DNA from: Limisoma sp963590405 | GTDB lineage: Bacteria; Bacteroidota; Bacteroidia; Bacteroidales; Muribaculaceae | Reading direction: 5' to 3' | Length of the DNA stretch: 11,783 nucleotides | Assembly (NCBI GenBank): GCA_963590405.1 | Contig: CAVAPE010000072.1 | Span: 1 to 11,783 of the forward strand | Shown: piece by piece, positions 1 to 7,554 of the stretch | How the letters are laid out: every line of letters starts with the position of its first letter | Position numbering within the stretch: position 1 is the stretch's first letter | Program-made: the position numbers and the translations under genes | Notes under the pieces: generated by a model | Told to the model about the DNA's origin: nothing | The model's input: only the letters and a program-made list of their open reading frames with translations | Database searches by the model: none

Positions 1-326
1 CGCAGAACCTTGAGAAAAACGGTCGCCCGACGGCATACCTCGACGTTGCCGACGGACAGTTGCACGAATACACCGACGAGTCGGCAGCCGATGCCGTGCT
101 TCGCCACTTGATAAAGTACTACAACAGCGACTCGTTCAAGCAGTTTACTGTACCGTTTGCCATGAGCGTCAACCTGAAAGCGACAAAGACCCTCGGCAAA
201 TACCTGCGTCTGTCGATGTTTGCCAACAAGATTATCGACTACACCCCCGACTACTACTCCAACGGCTACAAAATCCGCCGCAACGTGAGCCCGTACTTCG
301 GCGTGGAGGCAAATCTAACATTTTAG
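1..326 (+). CDS. Outer-membrane receptor (TonB-dependent type), C-terminal fragment
   Basis: The reading frame is open from base 3 of the window and stops at 326, so the gene begins outside the window and only the last ~107 residues are seen. They have alternating hydrophobic/polar strands typical of the final beta-strands of an outer-membrane barrel (SVNLKATKTL, YLRLSMFANKI, VSPYFGVEANLTF) and end in a terminal phenylalanine, the usual recognition signal for the BAM machinery. The wording KIIDYTPDYYSNG followed by RRNVSPYFGVEANL is typical of Bacteroidetes TonB-dependent receptors. The plug domain and TonB box are not in view, so the ligand cannot be inferred. The next gene starts 3 bases after the stop, and genes of the same DUF4876/DUF6850 families normally follow such a receptor. 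A TonB-receptor identity is an inference from the tail and context; an outer-membrane barrel is well supported. Confidence 0.75.
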   Translation, partial: QNLEKNGRPTAYLDVADGQLHEYTDESAADAVLRHLIKYYNSDSFKQFTVPFAMSVNLKATKTLGKYLRLSMFANKIIDYTPDYYSNGYKIRRNVSPYFGVEANLTF

Positions 327-329
327 GAT

Positions 330-1628
330 ATGAAGAAAGCGATACATACACTGATTATAGCAACCCTCACACTAATCCTTGCGGCATGCGCCGACGAGGC
401 TTCAGTGCCGCGCGTGGCAGCCAAAGTGGAGGTAGTTCCACAGACTGAGGTCGAGGGATTGACGATAAAGAGCGAACGGCTCACTTTCCGCAACCTCTCC
501 TCTGGCGAGTCGGTAGTGTTTACCGCTACTGGCGCGGTGCAACTCCCTGTGGGCTACTACGAATGCTCCTACCAGGCCGACGTGACCTACAACAACGGCA
601 GCGGCGACGATGCCGCCGTGGTGAGCGGTCAACTGATTGGCAACGTGGAGTCGGTTCGCGCCACAGCCGACGGCGTAAGTCTGTCGCTGCCGGTCTATCT
701 TGTGGCAGACAATGACGACTTCATCTTTGAGGAGATTTTCTTCACGGGCACGCGCCGCACGTCAGGCTCAAGTTATATCGGCGACACGTATTTCAAGATT
801 TACAACAACACCGACCATGTGCTCTATGCCGACGGACTGGCATTCGTGGAGTCAAAATTCCGCTCCACGCAGCAATATGCCTTCAACCCAGACCTCAAGC
901 AAGAGGCGATGACGGTGCACGCCATCTATGTAATCCCCGGCAACGGCACCGACCATCCAGTGCAGCCAGGCGCATCGCTGACCATCTGCGACACTGCCAT
1001 CGACCACCGCACATCTAACGAGAATTCGTTTGACCTATCGGGAGCCGACTTCGAATGGTACGACGTGTCGACCGTGCCGAGCCAAACCGACATCGACAAC
1101 CCCGACGTGCCTAATATGGACAAATGGTACTGCGACTCGCGGAGCATCTTCATCCTCCACAACCAAGGCTTCACTTCGTTTGCGCTGGCGAGGATACCAG
1201 TAGACAAGCAGACGTTCCTCACCGACTACTACTATACCTACAACTACACCATGTATCTGCCCACGGGCACTTACCCGATGAGCGGCGACGGCTACAAGAT
1301 ACCAAATTCGTGGATTGTCGACGGTGTGAACTGTAGCGTGGAGTCGGACCGCAAATGGAACGTGTTGCCGGCGTCGATTGATGCCGGATGGACATGGTGC
1401 GGACGCATGAGTTCGGACAGCGACCGCTTCTTCAAGAGCGTGCGCCGCAAGATGCTCTATCTCACCGACGACGGCCGCCGTGTGCTCAAGGACACCAACA
1501 ACTCCTCCGACGACTTCAATGCGGCATGCGTGCCGTCGATTGTCGAAGTGCAGCACACTGCCATCAACGCTTCTGGCGAGAAAGCCACAACAATAACCTA
1601 CGATGGCGTTCAGCCGAAAAACGACTAA
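330..1628 (+). CDS. DUF4876 family surface lipoprotein
   Basis: This 432-residue protein begins with a lipoprotein signal peptide: basic MKK, a hydrophobic run, then lipobox L17-A18-A19-C20, so the mature protein is lipidated at Cys20. The residues after the cysteine (A-D-E) are acidic, which resembles the Bacteroidetes surface-export signal, so display on the outer face is plausible. Residues ~35-125 look like an Ig-like beta domain. From ~130 onward the sequence matches my memory of DUF4876: EEIFFTG, YFKIYNNTD, LYADGLA, YVIPGNGTDHPV, NSFDLSGADFEWYD and PNMDKWYC. The family is restricted largely to Bacteroidales and has no established function. It starts 3 bp after the receptor gene and its stop overlaps the next start, so it is co-transcribed and probably works with both neighbours as a ligand-capturing or accessory lipoprotein; that role is inferred. 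Confidence 0.88.
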   Translation: MKKAIHTLIIATLTLILAACADEASVPRVAAKVEVVPQTEVEGLTIKSERLTFRNLSSGESVVFTATGAVQLPVGYYECSYQADVTYNNGSGDDAAVVSGQLIGNVESVRATADGVSLSLPVYLVADNDDFIFEEIFFTGTRRTSGSSYIGDTYFKIYNNTDHVLYADGLAFVESKFRSTQQYAFNPDLKQEAMTVHAIYVIPGNGTDHPVQPGASLTICDTAIDHRTSNENSFDLSGADFEWYDVSTVPSQTDIDNPDVPNMDKWYCDSRSIFILHNQGFTSFALARIPVDKQTFLTDYYYTYNYTMYLPTGTYPMSGDGYKIPNSWIVDGVNCSVESDRKWNVLPASIDAGWTWCGRMSSDSDRFFKSVRRKMLYLTDDGRRVLKDTNNSSDDFNAACVPSIVEVQHTAINASGEKATTITYDGVQPKND

Positions 1629-3130
1629 TGAGAATGAAAAGACTATTCTACATATCACTGTTCTTGACCGCCGCTACGGCATCGGCGCAGCAGCCCGACG
1701 TGCAGACGCGCTGGATGGACAACAGCCGACTGAGCCGCAATGTGGCTACGGTGCGCTACGACAACCCGGCGATGATGAAGAACCGCTACGACGCTTCGCT
1801 CACCACAATCGGCGCAGCGTGGCTCTTCGACGACCAGGAACAGGCGCGCACCATCGAGGAGGGCGACGGTAGCAACCGTGCGGACATCTCGGCGGAGGCA
1901 TTCATCAAGAAAGGACTTAACGACATCTGGGGCGAAGCGGGCTATTCCATCGGTCAGCGCCGCAACGTGTTGCTCAACGAGTCGTCGGACTATAGCCGCA
2001 TCTACCCTTACGTCACCGCCGACCTTGTGGGTGGCGACCTTCACGAGGAAACCTACCGCTTCAGCGGCGGCTTCGCCCACACACTTAAAAACGGCATCAC
2101 CCTCGGCGCTTCCGCTGGCTACAAGGCTCTGCTGGCATACCGCACCGTCGACCCTCGTCCGCGCAACCTCACGAGCGACCTCGACTTTGCCGTGGGCATG
2201 AAGTGGCGGTGGCTCGACGTGGCTCTGAAGGCTGGCAAGTACAAACAGACAAACGTTGTGAAGTTCTACAACGAAACCTACCAGCCCACGGTCTACCATG
2301 CCACTGGTCTGGGCACTGACTACTACCGCTTCCGTGGCACGAACACCAACACCTACTACAACGGACGCGACTTCGGAGCGCAAATCGGCGCATCGTCGCG
2401 TCTGGGCAAGGCTGATGCTGGACTAGTTGCCACCTACGACTATTTTGGATTTGACAAGATTATATCGTCGCTCAACGAGTTGCCGATGGCATCGGTAGCC
2501 GAGCGCACTTACGGCATCACCGCCTACGCAGTGTTCCGCCCAGCGCAACAGCATAGCCTTGCCGTGGAGGCAAGCGCAAGCCGAGGCCGTCGCGACGGCA
2601 AGGAAAATATATTCGGTGAGGCCGAAAACAATATCTACCCCGAAATCGCATCGCTTTCAATGTTCCGCCGCTCGCAGACGGAAGCGAAAGTGAAGGTTTC
2701 CTACGAATATCTGCGCAAGTCAATGCGCCTCCAACTCGACGCTACGGCAGGCTATGCCGCCGACCGCTGGCGCTACACCGAGCCAGAGCGGCGCATGAAC
2801 GCCAACCACCCCATCGTGGGCTTTGAGGCTACGGCATCGTGGATGGTGCGCCGCTGCACGCTCACGCCTTTTGCCTCGGTGTTGGCGGTGATGAGCAGCA
2901 AGTCGGAATGGACCAAGCCAGAGACCTCGCAGTCGGTGCTCGACGCTTCGGCAGAACGGATGTTTGAGATGATGGGCAACACCGACACTCACTATTCAGC
3001 AGGCTTCCGCGCCGACTACCGCATCAAGCCGGGACTGGGCATATTCTGCCGCCTTGCCTACGAGGGCAAGCATTATGCCACCGACGTTGCCGCCAAGGGC
3101 TGCAACGCTACAATAGGACTATTATTTTAA
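1628..3130 (+). CDS. DUF6850-like outer-membrane beta-barrel protein
   Basis: The start is placed at 1628, where the stop of the upstream gene and this ATG overlap as TAATG; a second ATG at 1634 is equally possible. The open frame extends upstream to 1388 but that part lies inside the DUF4876 gene. The 500-residue product has a type I signal peptide (basic MRMKR, hydrophobic core, probable cleavage at ASA20/QQ). The mature part has many aromatic, amphipathic strands separated by polar turns, for example YRFSGGFAHTL, ITLGASAGYKALL and VALKAGKYKQT. It ends in CNATIGLLF, with a terminal Phe as in BAM substrates. It resembles the DUF6850 outer-membrane barrels that sit beside DUF4876 genes, named from memory of the family and gene order. 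The TAATG overlap suggests translational coupling with the lipoprotein, so the pair may be made in equal amounts and form a complex. Substrate is unknown. Confidence 0.82.
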   Translation: MRMKRLFYISLFLTAATASAQQPDVQTRWMDNSRLSRNVATVRYDNPAMMKNRYDASLTTIGAAWLFDDQEQARTIEEGDGSNRADISAEAFIKKGLNDIWGEAGYSIGQRRNVLLNESSDYSRIYPYVTADLVGGDLHEETYRFSGGFAHTLKNGITLGASAGYKALLAYRTVDPRPRNLTSDLDFAVGMKWRWLDVALKAGKYKQTNVVKFYNETYQPTVYHATGLGTDYYRFRGTNTNTYYNGRDFGAQIGASSRLGKADAGLVATYDYFGFDKIISSLNELPMASVAERTYGITAYAVFRPAQQHSLAVEASASRGRRDGKENIFGEAENNIYPEIASLSMFRRSQTEAKVKVSYEYLRKSMRLQLDATAGYAADRWRYTEPERRMNANHPIVGFEATASWMVRRCTLTPFASVLAVMSSKSEWTKPETSQSVLDASAERMFEMMGNTDTHYSAGFRADYRIKPGLGIFCRLAYEGKHYATDVAAKGCNATIGLLF

Positions 3131-3152
3131 CTAATTAATAAACAGAAAGAAA

Positions 3153-4928
3153 ATGAAAAAATCATTACTCATTTCTCTATCGCTCGCAGCAGTAGCCTTC
3201 ACTGGCTTTGCACAGGACGAGATAGAACCGACCTTGCCTGAAGTGAACTGGGCAACAGTGGTAAACGGTAGTGCGACTACAACTCCAGAGGCTTTTGTGC
3301 CTACTGCCGACGGCGCTTACCTCATTTCAAAGTTCACAAGCAAGGGCACCGACGCAACTGCCACTTGGGTGAACTTCGGCGACGCTGAGAAGGTGGCTTA
3401 CGGTGCTACCAACAAAGCAACTTCGGGCAACGACAACTTGCTCATCACCAAGGTTAACGCCAATGGTGAAGGTGTTTGGCACGTTTACTCGAAGAACGGC
3501 CGCGTGAGCAACGCTTCTTTAGCCGTAACTTCCGACGGTGGCATAGTTGTTGCCGCTTCAATGTCGTTCACTGCATTCAACAGCAAGGACGAAACCGACG
3601 TACCAGCAAACTCTATCCTCGACCTTGTTGACGTGGACAACCACACAACAACTATCGAGAAGACTTTCGCAAAGAAATCAGTCTACGACATCGTAGTACT
3701 CAAAATTTCTGCTGCAGGCCACTTGGAATGGTACAAGCAAATCAATGCTGAAGACGGCTCTTCGCTCAATGCCAAGGTTGCTGTCGACGGCAACGACAAC
3801 ATCTACATCGGCGGTCAGCACGGCGTAGCACTCACCATCGGCGAAAGCACCGTTCCGGCTCGCTCTGCCAAGTCGCTCTACCTCGTGAAACTCGACAACG
3901 CTGGTAACTATGTGAAGAATTTCGACATCACTGGTGCAGACGCTGAAGACTATATCGACGCAGTGCTCTTCGCTAACGGCAAACTCTATGTGGCAGGTCG
4001 CCTCAAAGGCGTTTCACAGACAGATGTGAAATTCGGCGACAACACGTTCTCTCCGTCAACTCTCGACGACCTGTTTGCAGCAGCATTCGACACTGACCTC
4101 AACGTTGCCTGGGCATCATTTGCATACGCTGCTGTTGGAACTGATGGCAAGCACACCACACAAGTGAAAGGTCTTGACTTCAGCGACGGTCGTGTTCATG
4201 TTACAGGTCTTTTCAAAGGCGGTTTCAGCGACGAGCCTCACAGCGGCGACTTTATGCAGTCGGCAAGCACCACTTTGGAAGGTTATCTGATTAAATTCGA
4301 CGGCGAGACTGGTAAAATCACTGGTTGCTCAAACCACGGCGAAGGCATCTCTGGCTACTATGCAGCATTCTCAAAAGATGGCAAAACATACATGGCTGGA
4401 TATAGCATTGCCGACGCCGACGCACAAGGCACCATCCTTACAATCGACTACAGTGCCGACACCATCAAACCTATCACAACCTCCAACGATGAGTCGGAAG
4501 GCGAGGACGGCGAAGATATGACCATTTTAACTACAGTCAACCCTAAGAGCGCTGGCTATCCAACAACATTCTGCGCTAAGTTCTACGGCGACGATGTTTA
4601 CTATGGCGTACGCGCAAAAGGCGAAGGCATCAAATTCTTCTCCGAAGCACAATATGACTTCACCAACCAAACCGACTTCACAGAAGCCATCTTCTCGCTC
4701 AACCTCAGCGACATTTATGGCGGCGTGAACAAGGTGGTTGCCAACAGCAACGTGAAGGCATACGGCGTTGAAGGTGCAGTCCGCGTAAGCGCTGCAGAAC
4801 CAACAACCGTAGCAGTCTACAACGTAGCCGGTCAGAAAGTGGCACAACAGGCAGTCAACGGCGAAGCAACAATCGCCCTCCCTGCAGGCTTCTATGTTGT
4901 TAACAACACAAAAGTAATCGTGAAGTAA
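3153..4928 (+). CDS. Secreted beta-propeller-like protein with T9SS-like C-terminal tail
   Basis: This 591-residue protein has a type I signal peptide (MKKSLLISLS..., probable cleavage GFA20/QD). About five repeats share the pattern 'D-x-L-L/V-x-K-x-D/N-x-x-G-x-x-x-W ... D-G-x-I/L-Y-V-A-G', near residues 95-137, 178-222, 241-283, 305-353 and 375-417. This is the arrangement of SBBP/BNR-like beta-propeller blades. The last ~60 residues (VAVYNVAGQKV ... LPAGFYVV ... KVIVK) resemble the type IX secretion sorting domain (Por_Secre_tail). In gut Bacteroidales such tails also occur where a complete T9SS has not been shown, so the export route is uncertain. The gene lies 22 bp after the barrel gene and is followed by a strong terminator, so it is the last gene of the operon. 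It uses visibly more T- and A-ending codons than the two genes before it. No enzyme motif was recognised; a binding or scaffold role is inferred. Confidence 0.82.
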   Translation: MKKSLLISLSLAAVAFTGFAQDEIEPTLPEVNWATVVNGSATTTPEAFVPTADGAYLISKFTSKGTDATATWVNFGDAEKVAYGATNKATSGNDNLLITKVNANGEGVWHVYSKNGRVSNASLAVTSDGGIVVAASMSFTAFNSKDETDVPANSILDLVDVDNHTTTIEKTFAKKSVYDIVVLKISAAGHLEWYKQINAEDGSSLNAKVAVDGNDNIYIGGQHGVALTIGESTVPARSAKSLYLVKLDNAGNYVKNFDITGADAEDYIDAVLFANGKLYVAGRLKGVSQTDVKFGDNTFSPSTLDDLFAAAFDTDLNVAWASFAYAAVGTDGKHTTQVKGLDFSDGRVHVTGLFKGGFSDEPHSGDFMQSASTTLEGYLIKFDGETGKITGCSNHGEGISGYYAAFSKDGKTYMAGYSIADADAQGTILTIDYSADTIKPITTSNDESEGEDGEDMTILTTVNPKSAGYPTTFCAKFYGDDVYYGVRAKGEGIKFFSEAQYDFTNQTDFTEAIFSLNLSDIYGGVNKVVANSNVKAYGVEGAVRVSAAEPTTVAVYNVAGQKVAQQAVNGEATIALPAGFYVVNNTKVIVK

Positions 4929-4947
4929 TTCATCCACGACCCTACAC

Positions 4948-4985
4948 AAAACGGGGCTGTGCCAATGCGGCGCAGCCCCGTTTTT
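4948..4985. terminator. Rho-independent terminator, probably bidirectional
   Basis: A 13-bp GC-rich stem (ACGGGGCTGTGCC / GGCGCAGCCCCGT, one G-T wobble) closes a 5-base loop and is followed on the + strand by TTTTT. The stem is flanked by AAAA on the left, so on the - strand it is also followed by a T run. It lies between the convergent stops at 4928 (+) and 5010 (-) and can serve both operons. Confidence 0.92.
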
Positions 4986-5009
4986 CGTTGATTGCCGTTT
5001 GCTGGCAAA

Positions 5010-5453
5010 CTATGAGTTGATTTGGTCAATCAGAGCCTTTTCGGCTTCTTTTGCCTCTTTCAGTTGCTTCTTCATCAAGTTTAGGTTGTCACCGATTTTA
5101 GCCTGACCTTTGTCGGTGAATGCCTTCTGAGCCTTGTCGGCATCAATGCCGTAAGCACTGAGGTGGCAGTCGAGAGCCTTCTCGATGTAGTCGGCAAGAT
5201 AAGTAGCGTCGTTTCTGCCGTTGCTTTCATTGAGAGCAAGGGTGTTGTAGGCAATAGTGAGATCCACAAGGTTGTCGATGCTCAGTTGATCCTTTTGAGC
5301 ATAGAGACCATCGGCAGTCTTTGCGAGTTCTTCAACATTGCCGGCCTTGATGTAGTCGTTGAGTTTAGCGCACTCCTTGTCGGCTTCCGACTGGCACGAA
5401 GCCATCAACAGACAAACGGCAAAAAGTGAAATTAGTGATAGTAATTTTTTCAT
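5010..5453 (-). CDS. Small helical lipoprotein, paralog of the upstream gene
   Basis: This 147-residue protein starts with a lipoprotein signal (MKKLLSLISLFAVCLLMASC, lipobox M17-A18-S19-C20), so it should be anchored in the periplasm or on the outer membrane. The mature part is highly charged and predicted mostly helical, with a Lys/Glu/Ala-rich C-terminus (~128-145, KKQLKEAKEAEKAL) that could be coiled-coil. It aligns over about 85 residues with the product of the gene just upstream in the operon: C28 and C96 here match C27 and C91 there, with shared blocks such as AGN/AGD, LYAQK/IYSQK, LVDLTIAYNTL/LADLAVIYHKL and ALDCHLSA/TIDCYKSA. The two conserved cysteines could form a disulfide. The start is 21 bp after the neighbour's stop, so they are co-transcribed. 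I recognise no named family and no function can be assigned. Confidence 0.8.
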   Translation of the reverse strand: MKKLLSLISLFAVCLLMASCQSEADKECAKLNDYIKAGNVEELAKTADGLYAQKDQLSIDNLVDLTIAYNTLALNESNGRNDATYLADYIEKALDCHLSAYGIDADKAQKAFTDKGQAKIGDNLNLMKKQLKEAKEAEKALIDQINS

Positions 5454-5474
5454 TTGGCTTTTATTGTTTTGTGT

Positions 5475-5891
5475 TTAGAAATTCATTGAGTCCGACACCC
5501 CTTGCTTGTACTTTGCCATATTGGCATTGTAGTTTTTCACCACGGCGTCCATATTGACCTTGCGAAGGGCGAACTGCGCCTTTGCTTCTGCTGGGTTGGC
5601 AGCGATGGCAGATTTGTAGCAGTCGATGGTTTTCAACACATAGTCGTAGCGCGTCACAGGGTCGGTCGACTTCTCCGTGAGTTTGTGATAGATCACAGCC
5701 AAGTCGGCGAGCGTTGCTGCCGAGCACGAACTCTTTTGCGAGTAAATCTTGATGGACATGTCCTCAGCGCGGTCAAAGTCGCCTGCTGTGATTGCATCAA
5801 TAATCGTGGTGCACTGGTCGCTCGTCGATGCAGCAAATGCCGATGCGAAAGCGACTAAAGTCATGCTTATGAGTGAGATAATGCGTTTCAT
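5475..5891 (-). CDS. Small secreted/periplasmic helical protein, paralog of the downstream lipoprotein
   Basis: The 138-residue product has a type I signal peptide (MKRIISLISMTLVAFASAFA, probable cleavage AFA20/AS) and no lipobox, so it should be soluble in the periplasm or secreted. The rest is helical with a TPR-like flavour: two helix-pair segments around residues 28-75 and 82-108, the second containing YKSAIAANPAEAKAQFALRK, reminiscent of a TPR helix pair. That similarity is weak and not claimed as a domain. It is clearly homologous to the lipoprotein encoded 21 bp downstream (two cysteines and helix pattern conserved). It has a third cysteine, C56. The pair probably arose by tandem duplication, one copy keeping or gaining a lipid anchor. 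A -7 box matching TAnnTTTG lies 18-25 bases before the start codon, so this is the first gene of the two-gene operon. Function unknown. Confidence 0.8.
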   Translation of the reverse strand: MKRIISLISMTLVAFASAFAASTSDQCTTIIDAITAGDFDRAEDMSIKIYSQKSSCSAATLADLAVIYHKLTEKSTDPVTRYDYVLKTIDCYKSAIAANPAEAKAQFALRKVNMDAVVKNYNANMAKYKQGVSDSMNF

Positions 5892-5908
5892 TGCTCTAAA
5901 ATAATTGT

Positions 5909-5941
5909 CAAAATTACCTATTTTTTTTCATTTATCGACAA
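5909..5941 (-). promoter_or_regulatory. Promoter of the small exported-protein operon
   Basis: On the - strand, TAATTTTG (5916 to 5909) is an exact match to the Bacteroidetes -7 consensus TAnnTTTG. A TTG (5941-5939) stands 22 bases upstream, slightly farther than the usual ~19-21. The predicted transcript would start close to the ATG at 5891, giving a very short leader. A 7-bp inverted repeat (5903-5909 and 5937-5943) overlaps both boxes. Confidence 0.55.
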
Positions 5942-5972
5942 TTTGACGCAAGAAAGACCAAATGGTTTAAAA

Positions 5973-7544
5973 TCAGTCGTCGATTTGGAAGCATTGCTTT
6001 ATGGCGGTGCGGATGGCTTGCGAGTCGGCGTTGTCGCGCTTGAGAATGTTGAAAACGGTGTGGATATAGTCGTCCTTCGACTTGCATCCGCAGAGTTGCG
6101 CCACATTGCTCGAAATGAGCATAGTCTTCTGATTGTAGACGCGCAGCACACTGCGGTAGTCCGATTCCTGCACATAGCGGTTGAAGTCGCGACAAAGTCC
6201 CTCATAGATGGCTCGCGGACGGATTTCGCTGCCGAGGTTGTCGAGATGCTCCTCGAGGGCATTGATGTTCTGGAAGCGGCGGTCTACGACCATCTCGATG
6301 GTGCGTTTCACCTGATGGCGGGTGTGCATCAGCGCCTGTTGCCGCAGTTCCGACTTGAAGAGTTTCATAATGTTTGAACGCACATGGGTAAACACCTGAC
6401 TGGGGTCTTTCCCTTTGACGCGCGCCACGGTGCGAATCACGCCTTCGAGCATCATAATATTCTCAATCTCAGCCACGTCGGGCACATAAATTTTCTTCTG
6501 CCGCAGATAATCCACCTCCTTGGCGTTGCGCCGGTCGCGGTCCACGATGCCGCGCGAGTCGAGATGGTGGAAGCCCTGAATGTCGTTGACCGAACGCACT
6601 GTTTCTATCACCTTCGTGCAACTGCCCATAGGTTTGACCGTGTATTCGGGGAAAATCAGCGAATAGAGGCGGAAGTCGAGGCTGTGCTCGGTGTCGCCCT
6701 CCACGAAGAGCACCGGCTTGCGGCTGCCCGTAAGTTCGATTATCAGTTGGTCGCTGAGCGATTCGTGTGGCTGGATGATTTCGTAGTCCCACGTCTCGTC
6801 CTGCAGGTTGCAACTCTTCACCCAAATGGTGATGTTGTCCGTGCGCGAGGTAGGGAACTCGATATCGTGCGTGAGGTAGACAAACGTGCAGTCGGGGCGG
6901 TGACCTTCGATGGTTGTCCAAAGGCTTTGCGTGATGCTCCGATGGAGAAAGAGCGTAGGCGAATCCACGAAGATAATGCTATTCTTCGGGGCGTAGAGCG
7001 TTGCGCCGATGTAGAAGAACACAGCCTTTTCGCCCGCGGAGAGTTGGCGAGGATTGAAGGCTTCCTTGCCGAGACGGTTGGTGAATTTAATTTTACCCAC
7101 GGCGCGCTGCACATCGTTCTTTGGGAACACTTCCTTCCAGAGTTTCACCACCGTGTCGATTTTGGTGCGCGGCAAGCCAGGCGGTTTGTCGGGCGACTCG
7201 ATGGAGCGGAGTTTGTAGGCAAACATATCGTTCATCTCATCGTTGAGCAGGAGGAACAGCAGCATCTCGAACTCCGTTTCAGCCACAGGCTTCACAAACT
7301 CCACCGACTGCAGGGCGGTGGAGTAGCAAGTGGTGATGGTCTGTGCCGGGGATGTGGTGTTGCGTATGGGAAAAAGTGCCGAAAGCGCAGATATTGCAAA
7401 CGCCTTGTCGCCAAGGTCGGCTATAATCTTGTTAAGAAACCGCGTCTTGCCAGAGCCGTTGGCGCCTACCACGGTGATTTGCTGGCGACTGTTGAGCGTG
7501 GGCGAAGGTTGCCCGTCGGTCCGCTTAGGTAGCGTTATGTCCAT
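5973..7544 (-). CDS. AAA/ABC-type ATPase fused to DUF4435 (TOPRIM-like); PARIS-like AriA-AriB candidate
   Basis: This 523-residue single-chain protein has two parts. Residues ~1-260 are an ABC/SMC-type ATPase: Walker A GANGSGKT (27-34), signature LSAGEK (168-173), Walker B IIFVDSP (190-196) and an H-loop LTHD (224-227). Residues ~275-520 match DUF4435: VLFVEGD (E282, D284), GIVDRDR (D335, D337) and AEIEN (E359, E361), an acidic set typical of a TOPRIM-like metal-binding centre. An ATPase plus a DUF4435 nuclease is the make-up of AriA and AriB of the PARIS anti-phage system, in which the ATPase senses a phage protein and the nuclease then acts as toxin; fused versions are known. The defence role here is inferred. 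An oddity is S195 where the catalytic glutamate normally follows the Walker B Asp. The gene stands alone on its strand, 75 bp after birA, preceded by a palindrome and candidate promoter. An OLD-like repair ATPase is the main alternative. Confidence 0.8.
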   Translation of the reverse strand: MDITLPKRTDGQPSPTLNSRQQITVVGANGSGKTRFLNKIIADLGDKAFAISALSALFPIRNTTSPAQTITTCYSTALQSVEFVKPVAETEFEMLLFLLLNDEMNDMFAYKLRSIESPDKPPGLPRTKIDTVVKLWKEVFPKNDVQRAVGKIKFTNRLGKEAFNPRQLSAGEKAVFFYIGATLYAPKNSIIFVDSPTLFLHRSITQSLWTTIEGHRPDCTFVYLTHDIEFPTSRTDNITIWVKSCNLQDETWDYEIIQPHESLSDQLIIELTGSRKPVLFVEGDTEHSLDFRLYSLIFPEYTVKPMGSCTKVIETVRSVNDIQGFHHLDSRGIVDRDRRNAKEVDYLRQKKIYVPDVAEIENIMMLEGVIRTVARVKGKDPSQVFTHVRSNIMKLFKSELRQQALMHTRHQVKRTIEMVVDRRFQNINALEEHLDNLGSEIRPRAIYEGLCRDFNRYVQESDYRSVLRVYNQKTMLISSNVAQLCGCKSKDDYIHTVFNILKRDNADSQAIRTAIKQCFQIDD

Positions 7545-7554
7545 CGTATTCAGA

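Noticed and set aside
1388..1627. 80-residue N-terminal extension of the barrel protein
   Set aside because: It overlaps the DUF4876 gene in another frame, and a proper signal peptide begins at 1628.
1035..2383. Antisense frames on the - strand opposite the DUF4876 and barrel genes (207 and 242 codons)
   Set aside because: The + strand products have signal peptides and family motifs; the - strand frames have biased, motif-free composition.
6384..7532. Long 382-codon open frame on the + strand opposite the ATPase-DUF4435 gene
   Set aside because: Its translation is low in recognisable motifs and rich in His/Arg/Val as expected from antisense of a GC-rich gene; the - strand protein has clear ATPase and DUF4435 motifs.
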